Assembly: GCA_002254975.1 (NCBI GenBank)
Contig: NJEB01000029.1
Location: 1 to 6,621 of the forward strand
Source of the DNA: Candidatus Hecatellales archaeon ex4484_218
GTDB taxonomy: Archaea; Thermoproteota; Bathyarchaeia; Hecatellales; Hecatellaceae
Length of the DNA stretch: 6,621 nt
Direction: 5' to 3'
The notes beneath the pieces were generated by a model. The model made no database searches and was not told where the DNA came from. It was given only the letters and a program-made list of their open reading frames with translations. Made by a program: the position numbers and the translations under genes. The stretch's first letter is position 1. The number at the start of each line of letters is the position of its first letter. Shown here piece by piece: positions 1 through 4,688 of the stretch.

Positions 1-576
1 AATCTCATTAACTATATCCTCAATTTCCTGTGCTGTTAAAGGTTTATCTTGAATAGGTTTAAGCTCAAATTTTTCAGGAACACCTTTTTTTGCTAAGGGT
101 GGAACACCCTCCTTTAAATGGATACTAAGCGTATCAGAAGTGAAAAATTTTTCAAAAACAAGTTTTTCAAGTTTTCCTTCAGCAGGTAAATATTTTACTT
201 TTGTTCCATCTGCTTCAGCAGTTAATGCTTGAACATAATCTGAAGTGTAAAGAATACAATCTTCTTTTTTTGCTAAATCTAAGATTAAAGCATCTATACG
301 TCCACTTCTAGCAAGTCTAATATCATCTAAACTAGGTCTTTCACCCACAATTTTTATGGGTATACCTTTCTCCTCACAAAGAACTCTAAGTTTTTTAAGC
401 TCTTTTAAACCTAAAAAACCTGTTTCTCTTCCCTTTGATGCTTGAGATTGAAGTTCCTCAACCACAATCAATGGAATAACTATTTCAACATCACCTTTAA
501 TTTCCCCAGTCTCAACTAAACTAGACATCTTCCCATTGATAATTATTGAACTGTCAGGCAGAATTTTTTCAACCAT
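1..576 (-). CDS. PIN-domain/P-loop ATPase (COG1855-like), N-terminal part, cut by window edge
   Basis: This is a 192-codon 5' fragment that runs off the left edge in frame. It has an N-terminal PIN nuclease fold with the expected acidic residues: D8 in ILPDSS, E40/E41 in VVEELQSQASKG, D95 and D100 in RIDALILDLA, and D113 in YTSDYVQA. The conserved segment SIHLKEGVPPLAKKG (151-165) follows; in archaeal COG1855 proteins it links the PIN domain to a P-loop ATPase and a C-terminal KH domain. Family members are usually around 600 residues, so about two thirds lies outside the window. The family is predicted to act on RNA; its substrate is unknown. ATG is the first start after an in-frame TGA at 598-600, and GGGGAAG lies just upstream. 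The gene follows the CYTH gene on the same strand after 87 bp, so it may be cotranscribed. Family call is confident; biochemical role is not established. Confidence 0.9.
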   Translation of the reverse strand, partial: MVEKILPDSSIIINGKMSSLVETGEIKGDVEIVIPLIVVEELQSQASKGRETGFLGLKELKKLRVLCEEKGIPIKIVGERPSLDDIRLARSGRIDALILDLAKKEDCILYTSDYVQALTAEADGTKVKYLPAEGKLEKLVFEKFFTSDTLSIHLKEGVPPLAKKGVPEKFELKPIQDKPLTAQEIEDIVNEI

Positions 577-663
577 AAATTTTCTTCCCCAAACGGTTCA
601 ACATATTCTTGAATGTTTTTTCTTTCATGTAGAATGGAGATTTTCAGAAATAAGGGTTTTGGG

Positions 664-1191
664 TTAAACTTTCTGAGAAATTAAATCACTATAGGAACCT
701 TTTTCCAGATCTTTTTCCTTAATTTTAAATTTTTTCATCAACCAAACCAGAATTTTCCGGCTTTTTTCCAAATCTTTTTTACGGTTTTTAGTTGGTTTTT
801 CAAATTCTAAGTAGCTACCTAAACCTTTAACCTTATCCAAATGAATTTTTACACCCTTAAACATGTAAACTTCTCTTACTTTTTCAACAACAACCCAAAC
901 ACCAAAAATTTTACCCAAAATTTTTTTCAAAATTTTAGGGTTTTCCACATCCATAATTAGCAGGTTGCTTTTTTTAGGTTTAGAAATATTTTTTCTTTCA
1001 TAGTAGATAAGTTGAGGATTTAACCCTTTAACTTCTCTAAGCTTTAACCTTCCTTTACCAACCTTAAAATAGGTATCTTTTTGATGGTAAACCCCAATTT
1101 TTTTAGCTTTAAGAATTTTAACAATTTTTCTAGCTTCATCTAAACTTTTGATTTTTGCCTTAATTTCAATGTTTAGTTTTTCCAAAATCAA
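664..1191 (-). CDS. CYTH-domain protein (class IV adenylyl cyclase/triphosphatase family)
   Basis: This 175-residue protein covers a complete CYTH (triphosphate tunnel) domain. Motifs in order are NIEIKAKI (7-14, the ExExK element with N7 in place of the first Glu), QKDTYF (37-42), GRLKLRE (47-53), IYYER (62-66), EKVREVY (103-109), VKIHLDKVKGLGSYLEFE (114-131) and SYSDLI (167-172). The charged residues of the barrel (E9, K11, R52, R66, K104, R106, D119, E129, E131) are the type that bind a triphosphate and divalent metal. Family members make cAMP from ATP or hydrolyse inorganic or thiamine triphosphate; sequence alone does not choose. The frame has no ATG or GTG near its beginning, and an in-frame TAG lies at 1201-1203, so the start is TTG at 1191 or 1185. 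No clear SD is visible. It lies 25 bp after the K+ channel gene and is probably the fourth gene of that operon. It is Lys-rich, with a repetitive KILKKILGKIFG segment. Confidence 0.86.
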   Translation of the reverse strand: MILEKLNIEIKAKIKSLDEARKIVKILKAKKIGVYHQKDTYFKVGKGRLKLREVKGLNPQLIYYERKNISKPKKSNLLIMDVENPKILKKILGKIFGVWVVVEKVREVYMFKGVKIHLDKVKGLGSYLEFEKPTKNRKKDLEKSRKILVWLMKKFKIKEKDLEKGSYSDLISQKV

Positions 1192-1216
1192 AACCCAAAA
1201 CTAAAAATTTTTAAGG

Positions 1217-2200
1217 TTATTTTCCAGATTCAAGAAGTTCTTGAAGTTTTTTAAGTTGTTCAGGTTTACCAACCATAAGTAGAACATTACCCTTATGAAG
1301 GATTGTGTCCGGAGTTGGTTTCACATTAACTTTACCCTCTTGACTTAAAGCTAAAATTTTAGCTCCGGTTTTTTCCTCAATTTTAGCTTCACTCAAAGTT
1401 TTACCCTCAAGCCTAGAATCACTCGGAATACAAATTTGAAGAATATCCATATCTTTTGTAAGGGTTATTCTGTCAAGCAAATCTAGGATAAAAGGTCGGA
1501 TTAAGGCTTTAGCAATCATTCTTCCCCCTTCTAATTCAGGTGAAATCACAGAATCAGCTCCAACCTTATACATTTTATCGATTGTTTCAGCATGGTTTGC
1601 TCTGGCAACAACATAAATATCTGGTTTTAAAGATTTTGCTGTTATCACTAAAAACAGGTTGTCAACATCTCTTTCAAAAGTTGCAGCTATTCCTTTAGCC
1701 TTTAATATACCAGCTTCTTTAAGGGTTTCTTCTTTTAAAGCATCCCCCTGAATTACTGGAATCTTTTTTTCTGCAAGTTCTCTGATAACTTCCTCATTTT
1801 TTTCAATAACTACAAAAGGTTCCCCACTTCTTTTAAGTTCTTCAACAACAACTTCACCAATATCCCCATAACCACAAACAATGTAATGATTTTCTAAAGG
1901 TTTTCTGATTTCAGGTTTACCCACGATTTCTTTCACACTTCTTTTTAAGATTTCTTCTGTAGCTGTTTCCAAAGCTAAAGCTAAAGCTCCTATACCAACT
2001 AATATAATGACTGAGGTAAAAATTTTGCTAGCAGGTGTTGTTGGATAAATTTCACCATAACCAACTGTTGATATTGTAACAACAGTAAAATAAAAAGCAT
2101 CCAGCAATGTTAGGTTTAAAAGAATACTATAACCTATAACCCCCACAAAAAGAATTATAGGAAGAATTAACATGGAAATTAAAAGTCTTCTACGTATCAA
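1217..2200 (-). CDS. Two-TM potassium channel with RCK (TrkA-N/TrkA-C) domains, MthK-like
   Basis: This 327-residue membrane protein has the MthK layout. TM1 is about 5-28, the pore helix about 33-44, the K+ selectivity filter TVGYG is at 45-49, and TM2 is about 58-79. A cytosolic RCK N-terminal Rossmann domain (about 104-222) has the nucleotide-binding loop GYGDIG (110-115), an acid after strand 2 (E133) and the GADSVISPELEGGRMIA motif (214-230). A TrkA-C domain covers about 245-325. Channels of this kind form tetramers gated by ligand binding to the RCK ring. From memory of MthK, its Ca2+-site glutamates align with the ARANHAE stretch (199-205) here and look replaced, so a different ligand is likely. 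The start is TTG at 2200, only 3 bp from an in-frame TAA; ATG at 2173 (residue 10) is the alternative but would remove the RRR segment before TM1. It lies 25 bp after the HTH gene and 25 bp before the CYTH gene, consistent with an operon. Confidence 0.93.
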   Translation of the reverse strand: MIRRRLLISMLILPIILFVGVIGYSILLNLTLLDAFYFTVVTISTVGYGEIYPTTPASKIFTSVIILVGIGALALALETATEEILKRSVKEIVGKPEIRKPLENHYIVCGYGDIGEVVVEELKRSGEPFVVIEKNEEVIRELAEKKIPVIQGDALKEETLKEAGILKAKGIAATFERDVDNLFLVITAKSLKPDIYVVARANHAETIDKMYKVGADSVISPELEGGRMIAKALIRPFILDLLDRITLTKDMDILQICIPSDSRLEGKTLSEAKIEEKTGAKILALSQEGKVNVKPTPDTILHKGNVLLMVGKPEQLKKLQELLESGK

Positions 2201-2225
2201 CGTTTATCAACAAAAAATATAAAGA

Positions 2226-2747
2226 TTAAAGTTGACTTAAAAGTTGACTTAGAGTCTCCTTGATTTTCCCTACTTTTTCCTCAACATTTTTTAGTTTATT
2301 CTCAGTTTCCCTCAATTTTTCCTTTGTACTTTTTAGTTTTGCTTCTGTTTCCTTTAATGTTTCCTCAGCTTTTCTAAGTTTTTCCTCCAATTCTGGTTTA
2401 GCTTCCTCCTTAACCATTGGAAGCTCTAATTTTACACCTTCCCTAACAAATTTTTCATAGGTTTTCAGAACAAGTTCACCAGCCTTAGTTTTTCCTTGGA
2501 GATGATGACGGATTGTTGCTTCTGTTCTTCCAAGCTCCTCAGCAATTTGTGATACTGGCATTTTTGCTTTTTCTCTAGCTAAAGCTGAAGCTGCAACAGC
2601 TAAAGAATCTATCCATGTTAAACGTTCAGATGGATTTCTAAGCTCCTCTAAAACCTCAGGTCTAAAAAGTGTTCCAACAAGTAAAGCATATTCAAGTTTA
2701 TGGATTTCCTCTCTACCTAAAGGGGTTAAAGAAATTTCTTCACCCAT
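2226..2747 (-). CDS. HTH DNA-binding protein with long C-terminal coiled coil, KaiC-operon partner
   Basis: This 173-residue protein has three parts. Residues 1-60 are a helical N-terminal region (starting ISLTPLGREEIHKLEYALL). Residues 62-85 form a helix-turn-helix (MPVSQIAEELGRTEATIRHHL), and 86-110 a short extension. Residues 121-169 form an uninterrupted run of seven heptads. Position 4 of every heptad is Leu or Val (124, 131, 138, 145, 152, 159, 166) and position 7 is A/T/T/T/V/I/L, with Glu and Lys elsewhere. This predicts a dimeric or higher-order coiled coil of about 50 residues. The role is probably transcriptional regulation; I do not recognise a named family with certainty, although similar HTH proteins sit beside kaiC-like genes in archaea. 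The ATG start at 2747 has a strong SD (2756-2762), 15 bp after the KaiC-like stop codon. Autoregulation through the dyad at 3523-3545 is possible but unproven. Confidence 0.87.
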   Translation of the reverse strand: MGEEISLTPLGREEIHKLEYALLVGTLFRPEVLEELRNPSERLTWIDSLAVAASALAREKAKMPVSQIAEELGRTEATIRHHLQGKTKAGELVLKTYEKFVREGVKLELPMVKEEAKPELEEKLRKAEETLKETEAKLKSTKEKLRETENKLKNVEEKVGKIKETLSQLLSQL

Positions 2748-2755
2748 ATTTTTCC

Positions 2756-2762
2756 CACCTCC
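2756..2762 (-). promoter_or_regulatory. Strong Shine-Dalgarno site of the HTH/coiled-coil gene
   Basis: GGAGGTG on the minus strand lies 8 nt before the ATG at 2747 and directly follows the TAG of the KaiC-like gene. It is the best SD match before any gene in the window, which suggests strong translation of the HTH protein from the shared mRNA. Confidence 0.8.
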
Positions 2763-3503
2763 CTACCTTTCCTCCCTTTGTTTAACGGTTAAAACTTTTT
2801 GGGGATGAACAATTATTCCTTTATCAGTTATATCAAATGGGTGACGATGCATAGAATGGCTTGTACCTCTCATTTTCCAAACAATAAGACTTCTATGAAG
2901 AGAACCATTTATTTCATCAAGGTCTAACCGGATAATTCCATCTGCAGCATGTTCAACACCAGGCCCACCAAAACCTCTTTCAGTTACACTAACTTGAGAA
3001 ACAAGGATAGAGGTGCTTCCAAGCCCTGAAAGAACCTTTTTAAGCTGCATTACAACATTTCTAGCTATCATAGGTTTAGTTATGTAAAGTGTTGTTACAG
3101 AATCGATTACAACACGTTCAGCTCCAACCTCTTTTATAGCCATCCTAACAACATCAACCAAATTTTGAACATCATCTGGAGTTTTAACAACAAATCTTTC
3201 TCTTTTAGCAGCCTCACCAATTCCACCTGTAAAAGCATCAACCACAGCAAATTTTCCTTCAGCCTCAAAAGGTTTAACTTCCCAACCAAATTGAGCCATA
3301 TTAACCCTAACCTGAACAGGATGTTCCTCTAAAGCAACAAAAATACCATTTTCACCTTTTAAAAGACCATCATACAAAAATTGTTGACCAAAAATAGATT
3401 TTCCAGTACCTGGACCACCAGCCAACAAAACAATATTTCTACGAGGAATACCTCCATTCAAAATCTTATCCATACCAGGGATCCCGGTACTTACTCTTTC
3501 CAA
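2763..3503 (-). CDS. KaiC-like single-domain ATPase (RecA/RadA superfamily)
   Basis: This 246-residue protein is a complete single KaiC domain. It has [16 protein letters not shown] (5-20), Walker A GGPGTGKS (29-36), the paired catalytic glutamates in VALEEHP (57-62; E59, E60), Walker B VVIDS (131-135, D134), VSQVS (168-172) and the C-terminal signature [16 protein letters not shown] (210-225). Such archaeal proteins (COG0467) are ATPases, sometimes autokinases, thought to act in signalling; they are shorter than the two-domain cyanobacterial clock KaiC. The start is TTG at 3503. An in-frame TAA at 3507-3509 rules out any start further up, and AAGGTGAT (3511-3518) is ideally placed, 7 nt upstream. 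It is the first gene of the probable four-gene operon, with a promoter and a 23-bp dyad directly in front. Client and physiological role are unknown. Confidence 0.93.
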   Translation of the reverse strand: MERVSTGIPGMDKILNGGIPRRNIVLLAGGPGTGKSIFGQQFLYDGLLKGENGIFVALEEHPVQVRVNMAQFGWEVKPFEAEGKFAVVDAFTGGIGEAAKRERFVVKTPDDVQNLVDVVRMAIKEVGAERVVIDSVTTLYITKPMIARNVVMQLKKVLSGLGSTSILVSQVSVTERGFGGPGVEHAADGIIRLDLDEINGSLHRSLIVWKMRGTSHSMHRHPFDITDKGIIVHPQKVLTVKQREER

Positions 3504-3510
3504 TTTTTAT

Positions 3511-3518
3511 ATCACCTT
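3511..3518 (-). promoter_or_regulatory. Shine-Dalgarno site that fixes a TTG start for the KaiC-like gene
   Basis: AAGGTGAT on the minus strand matches the archaeal 16S 3'-end complement and ends 7 nt before TTG (3503). With the in-frame stop at 3507-3509, it makes TTG the only workable start and supports TTG starts elsewhere in the window. Confidence 0.8.
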
Positions 3519-3522
3519 AAGA

Positions 3523-3545
3523 TTTACGTTTAATCTAAACGTAAA
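3523..3545. promoter_or_regulatory. Perfect 10-bp inverted repeat, probable operator of the kaiC-like operon
   Basis: TTTACGTTTA (3523-3532) and TAAACGTAAA (3536-3545) are exact reverse complements separated by ATC. The dyad lies between a TATA-like sequence (3551-3558, minus) and the SD/TTG of the KaiC-like gene, over the predicted transcription start. That position suits a repressor or autoregulator. The candidate binder is the HTH/coiled-coil protein encoded by the second gene of the operon (inference). Confidence 0.6.
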
Positions 3546-3550
3546 CATCA

Positions 3551-3558
3551 AATTTAAA
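3551..3558 (-). promoter_or_regulatory. TATA-like element for the kaiC-like operon
   Basis: TTTAAATT on the minus strand, about 25 bp before a predicted start near 3529. This would give a leader of about 25 nt that contains the SD. It is AT-rich sequence in an AT-rich genome, so confidence is moderate at best. Confidence 0.4.
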
Positions 3559-3594
3559 CATACCAAAAAATAACAAATCTTATTTTAACATAGT

Positions 3595-3681
3595 TTAAGC
3601 TACAAATTTAAAATTGGAGGTGGCCTGTCGTACACTATAGGGGTGATGAACTCTGGTTTCCCCATGGAAACCATAATTCAT
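3595..3681 (-). CDS. Possible 28-codon small ORF with strong SD inside the foldback
   Basis: On the minus strand, GGAGGTG (3690-3696) is followed after 8 nt by ATG (3681) and a frame of 28 codons ending in TAA. The peptide begins MNYGFHGETRVHHP and ends ATSNFKFVA. SD quality and spacing are textbook, and both SD and ATG would be sealed in the foldback stem, as in a regulated leader. A TATA-like sequence (3733-3741) lies about 25 bp ahead of a possible start near 3712. Against it: the palindrome automatically creates SD-like and ATG strings, the plus strand gives a look-alike peptide, and the sequence is no known family. It could be a leader peptide upstream of the kaiC-like gene, or a by-product of the RNA structure. 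Confidence 0.2.
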   Translation of the reverse strand: MNYGFHGETRVHHPYSVRQATSNFKFVA

Positions 3682-3696
3682 CACCCCTCCACCTCC
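3616..3696. ncRNA. 81-nt GC-rich three-helix foldback, candidate structured RNA of unknown family
   Basis: Three stacked helices are read directly. The outer helix pairs 3616-3623 with 3689-3696 (8 bp, GGAGGTGG/CCACCTCC). The middle helix pairs 3639-3650 with 3677-3688 (12 bp, AGGGGTGATGAA/TTCATCACCCCT). The apical helix pairs 3654-3661 with 3666-3673 (8 bp, TGGTTTCC/GGAAACCA) and closes a CCAT loop. Asymmetry comes from a 15-nt bulge at 3624-3638 and a 3x3 internal loop (3651-3653/3674-3676). GC is 43 of 81 in a very AT-rich setting, typical of structured RNAs in AT-rich archaea. On the plus strand TTTT follows at once (3697-3700) and TTTAA (3594-3598) lies about 20 bp before; on the minus strand a TATA-like sequence lies at 3733-3741. 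Strand is therefore open. It matches no tRNA, SRP, RNase P or C/D-box pattern I can recognise. Confidence 0.55.
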
Positions 3697-3779
3697 TTTT
3701 CTCATTTTTCAACTATATTAGTTGTGAGAAAGAATATATAAGTTTTTCTCACATTTAAATAACTTAAAAAATGAGAAAA
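3697..3779. repeat. 83-bp nested inverted repeats centred on a TATA-like sequence
   Basis: The outer arms TTTTCTCATTTTT (3697-3709) and AAAAATGAGAAAA (3767-3779) are perfect 13-bp reverse complements. The inner arms GTGAGAAA (3724-3731) and TTTCTCAC (3745-3752) are perfect over 8 bp, 9 bp if 3723/3753 is counted. Both pairs share one dyad axis at 3738, inside AATATATAA. The four arms carry one half-site, (A/G)TGAGAAA, in alternating orientation. The element starts at the base after the 3616-3696 foldback. It may be an operator controlling the plus-strand HTH gene and/or a divergent minus-strand transcript. An RNA domain or a mobile-element remnant are other options. Confidence 0.6.
3733..3741. 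promoter_or_regulatory. TATA-like element at the dyad centre, possibly bidirectional
   Basis: AATATATAA, preceded by purine-rich GAGAAAG in the plus direction, resembles an archaeal BRE/TATA pair. Plus-strand use would start near 3763 and leave a leader of about 50 nt for the gene at 3815. Minus-strand use would start near 3712, just before the foldback. Its position between GTGAGAAA and TTTCTCAC suggests occlusion by a bound regulator. Confidence 0.4.
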
Positions 3780-3782
3780 ATT

Positions 3783-3792
3783 TTTATTAAAT
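3783..3792 (+). promoter_or_regulatory. Second TATA-like element, would give a nearly leaderless mRNA
   Basis: TTTATTAAAT is centred about 27 bp before the ATG at 3815, which fits the leaderless transcripts common in archaea. It competes with the TATA-like sequence at 3733-3741 as promoter of the HTH gene. Confidence 0.35.
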
Positions 3793-3814
3793 AAAACTTA
3801 AACATTAGGATGAT

Positions 3815-4204
3815 ATGAAAGGTATTGTTACTGTAAACCATAAACATAAAAAGGTTAATATTAGTTTTAAAAAGGGAATTTTAACTTTTCCTATGGTGGA
3901 AAAAGCACTTTTAAATGTAAAGAGATATTTAGATAAAAATTATCAAATATTGGTTGAAGGATATTTTGCTGGTAAAAGATATTCAAGAGAGATTAAAGCT
4001 TTTTTGTTTGCATTAGAAATTTTAGGTCAAAAAGAAAAAATTATCTTTGTTGATAAGGCATGTTACAGAAAATCTGAAAGAAAAAAAATAAGAGCAAAAG
4101 TTGAAAAACTTTATGAGAAAGGAAAAAAGGTAAGAGAACTTTCAAAACGGTTTAAAATTCCTGAAAAAACAATTTATAGATGGATAAAAAAATCAAAATC
4201 TTAA
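3815..4204 (+). CDS. Small Lys-rich protein with C-terminal helix-turn-helix, function unknown
   Basis: This 129-residue, very basic protein has no family I recognise in its first 90 residues (beta-like start MKGIVTVNHKHKKVNISFKKG, then a helix/strand region to about 85). Residues 92-126 look like a resolvase- or transposase-type HTH. Helix 1 is IRAKVEKLYEKG, helix 2 VRELSKRFKI, and the recognition helix PEKTIYRWIKK. The fold suggests sequence-specific DNA binding, either as a regulator or as a relic of a transposase or recombinase; no catalytic DDE or serine-recombinase residues are evident, and no transposase catalytic domain lies nearby. ATG follows AGGATGAT closely. The nested dyad with repeated (A/G)TGAGAAA half-sites directly upstream is a natural target for its own product (inference). 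The AT-rich, lysine-heavy codon content could mean acquired DNA. Confidence 0.75.
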   Translation: MKGIVTVNHKHKKVNISFKKGILTFPMVEKALLNVKRYLDKNYQILVEGYFAGKRYSREIKAFLFALEILGQKEKIIFVDKACYRKSERKKIRAKVEKLYEKGKKVRELSKRFKIPEKTIYRWIKKSKS

Positions 4205-4242
4205 TTATACAACGTACCTTATTTTTGAAAGGGTAAATTTAA

Positions 4243-4666
4243 ATGTCTTGAGACCCTTTTGAAGAAATGAAAAAGATCTATCGTGAAGTTGATAAACTTT
4301 TTTCAGATTTTTTCGGCAAACCTAAAGCATCAATTCCTCAAGGATTTAGAGAACCTTTAATTGATATTTTGTGAAACTAACGATAAAATTTTAGTTGTTG
4401 CTGATATTCCTGGAGCTGAAAAAGAAGATATTAAACTAAATGCAACTGAGGATTCATTAGAAATTAAAGCAGAAATTAAGGAAAGAAAAGAAGAAAAATT
4501 AGAATATGCCTATAGGGAACGTAAATATGCTGGTTTTTACAGGTTGGTCAATCTTCCAGTAAAAGTTGATGTTTCAAAAGCTAAAGCATCATATAAAAAT
4601 GGTGTTCTTGAGGTTAAATTTTCAAAAATAGAATCTTTAAAGAAAGTTAATGTACCTATCGAATAA
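4243..4666 (+). pseudogene. hsp20: Small heat shock protein (Hsp20/alpha-crystallin) gene with in-frame TGA and frameshift
   Basis: Reading from ATG 4243 gives MS-TGA-DPFEEMKKIYREVDKLF. Archaeal Hsp20 proteins commonly begin with W-D-P-F, so the TGA (4249-4251) sits where Trp (TGG) is expected. The frame then runs from the ATG at 4267 to IPQGFREPLIDIL and stops at TGA 4372-4374. One base must be skipped near 4369-4372 to continue with ETNDKILVVADIPG, as the family demands (expected IDIFET). The rest is an intact alpha-crystallin domain (from 4373) with ASYKNGVLEV and a terminal VNVPIE of I-x-I type. Repaired, the protein would have about 141 residues, normal for this ATP-independent chaperone. 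Intact parts are 4267-4374 (35 codons) and 4361-4666 (101 codons from a TTG). The gene is either recently broken, affected by sequence error, or expressed through a downstream start plus +1 frameshifting or reinitiation at TTG 4361. Family identity is certain; functional status is not. Confidence 0.8.
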
Positions 4667-4688
4667 AACTTTGAAAGATTAAGTTTTA
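4664..4688. terminator. Hairpin between convergent genes, possible bidirectional terminator
   Basis: TAAAACTT (4664-4671) and AAGTTTTA (4681-4688) form an 8-bp AT-rich inverted repeat with a 9-nt loop. It contains the hsp20 TAA (4664-4666) in one arm and touches the TAA of the minus-strand winged-helix gene (4679-4681). Only 12 bp separate the two genes, so any terminator must lie here or inside them. Stability would be low. Confidence 0.3.

Noticed and set aside
2260..2460. Plus-strand open frame of 66 codons rich in Phe and Ser
   Set aside because: It is the antisense of the Glu/Lys-rich coiled-coil heptads of the HTH gene; composition and repeat explain it.
3640..3688. C/D-box sRNA, suggested by GTGATGA at 3643-3649
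   Set aside because: No CTGA box D or D' at a suitable position on either strand; the GTGATGA is part of a fully paired helix.
3616..3696. tRNA gene
   Set aside because: Length is tRNA-like but the pairing is one long interrupted hairpin; no T-arm, D-arm or anticodon-arm arrangement.
3646..3741. Plus-strand 31-codon frame starting MNSGFPMETIIHHP
   Set aside because: The only SD-like sequence is 22 bp away, and the peptide mirrors the minus-strand one because the DNA is palindromic.
3616..3779. MITE or insertion-sequence remnant
   Set aside because: No target-site duplication found next to the arms, no transposase domain with catalytic residues, and no second copy in the window. Kept only as an alternative.
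4249..4251. TGA recoded as Trp in this genome
   Set aside because: Trp is encoded by TGG throughout the other genes, and none of them contains an internal TGA.
4228..4259. AAAGGGT/ACCCTTT hairpin around the hsp20 start
   Set aside because: Only 7 bp with an 18-nt loop; half of it is the DPFEE coding segment, so chance pairing is the simplest reading.
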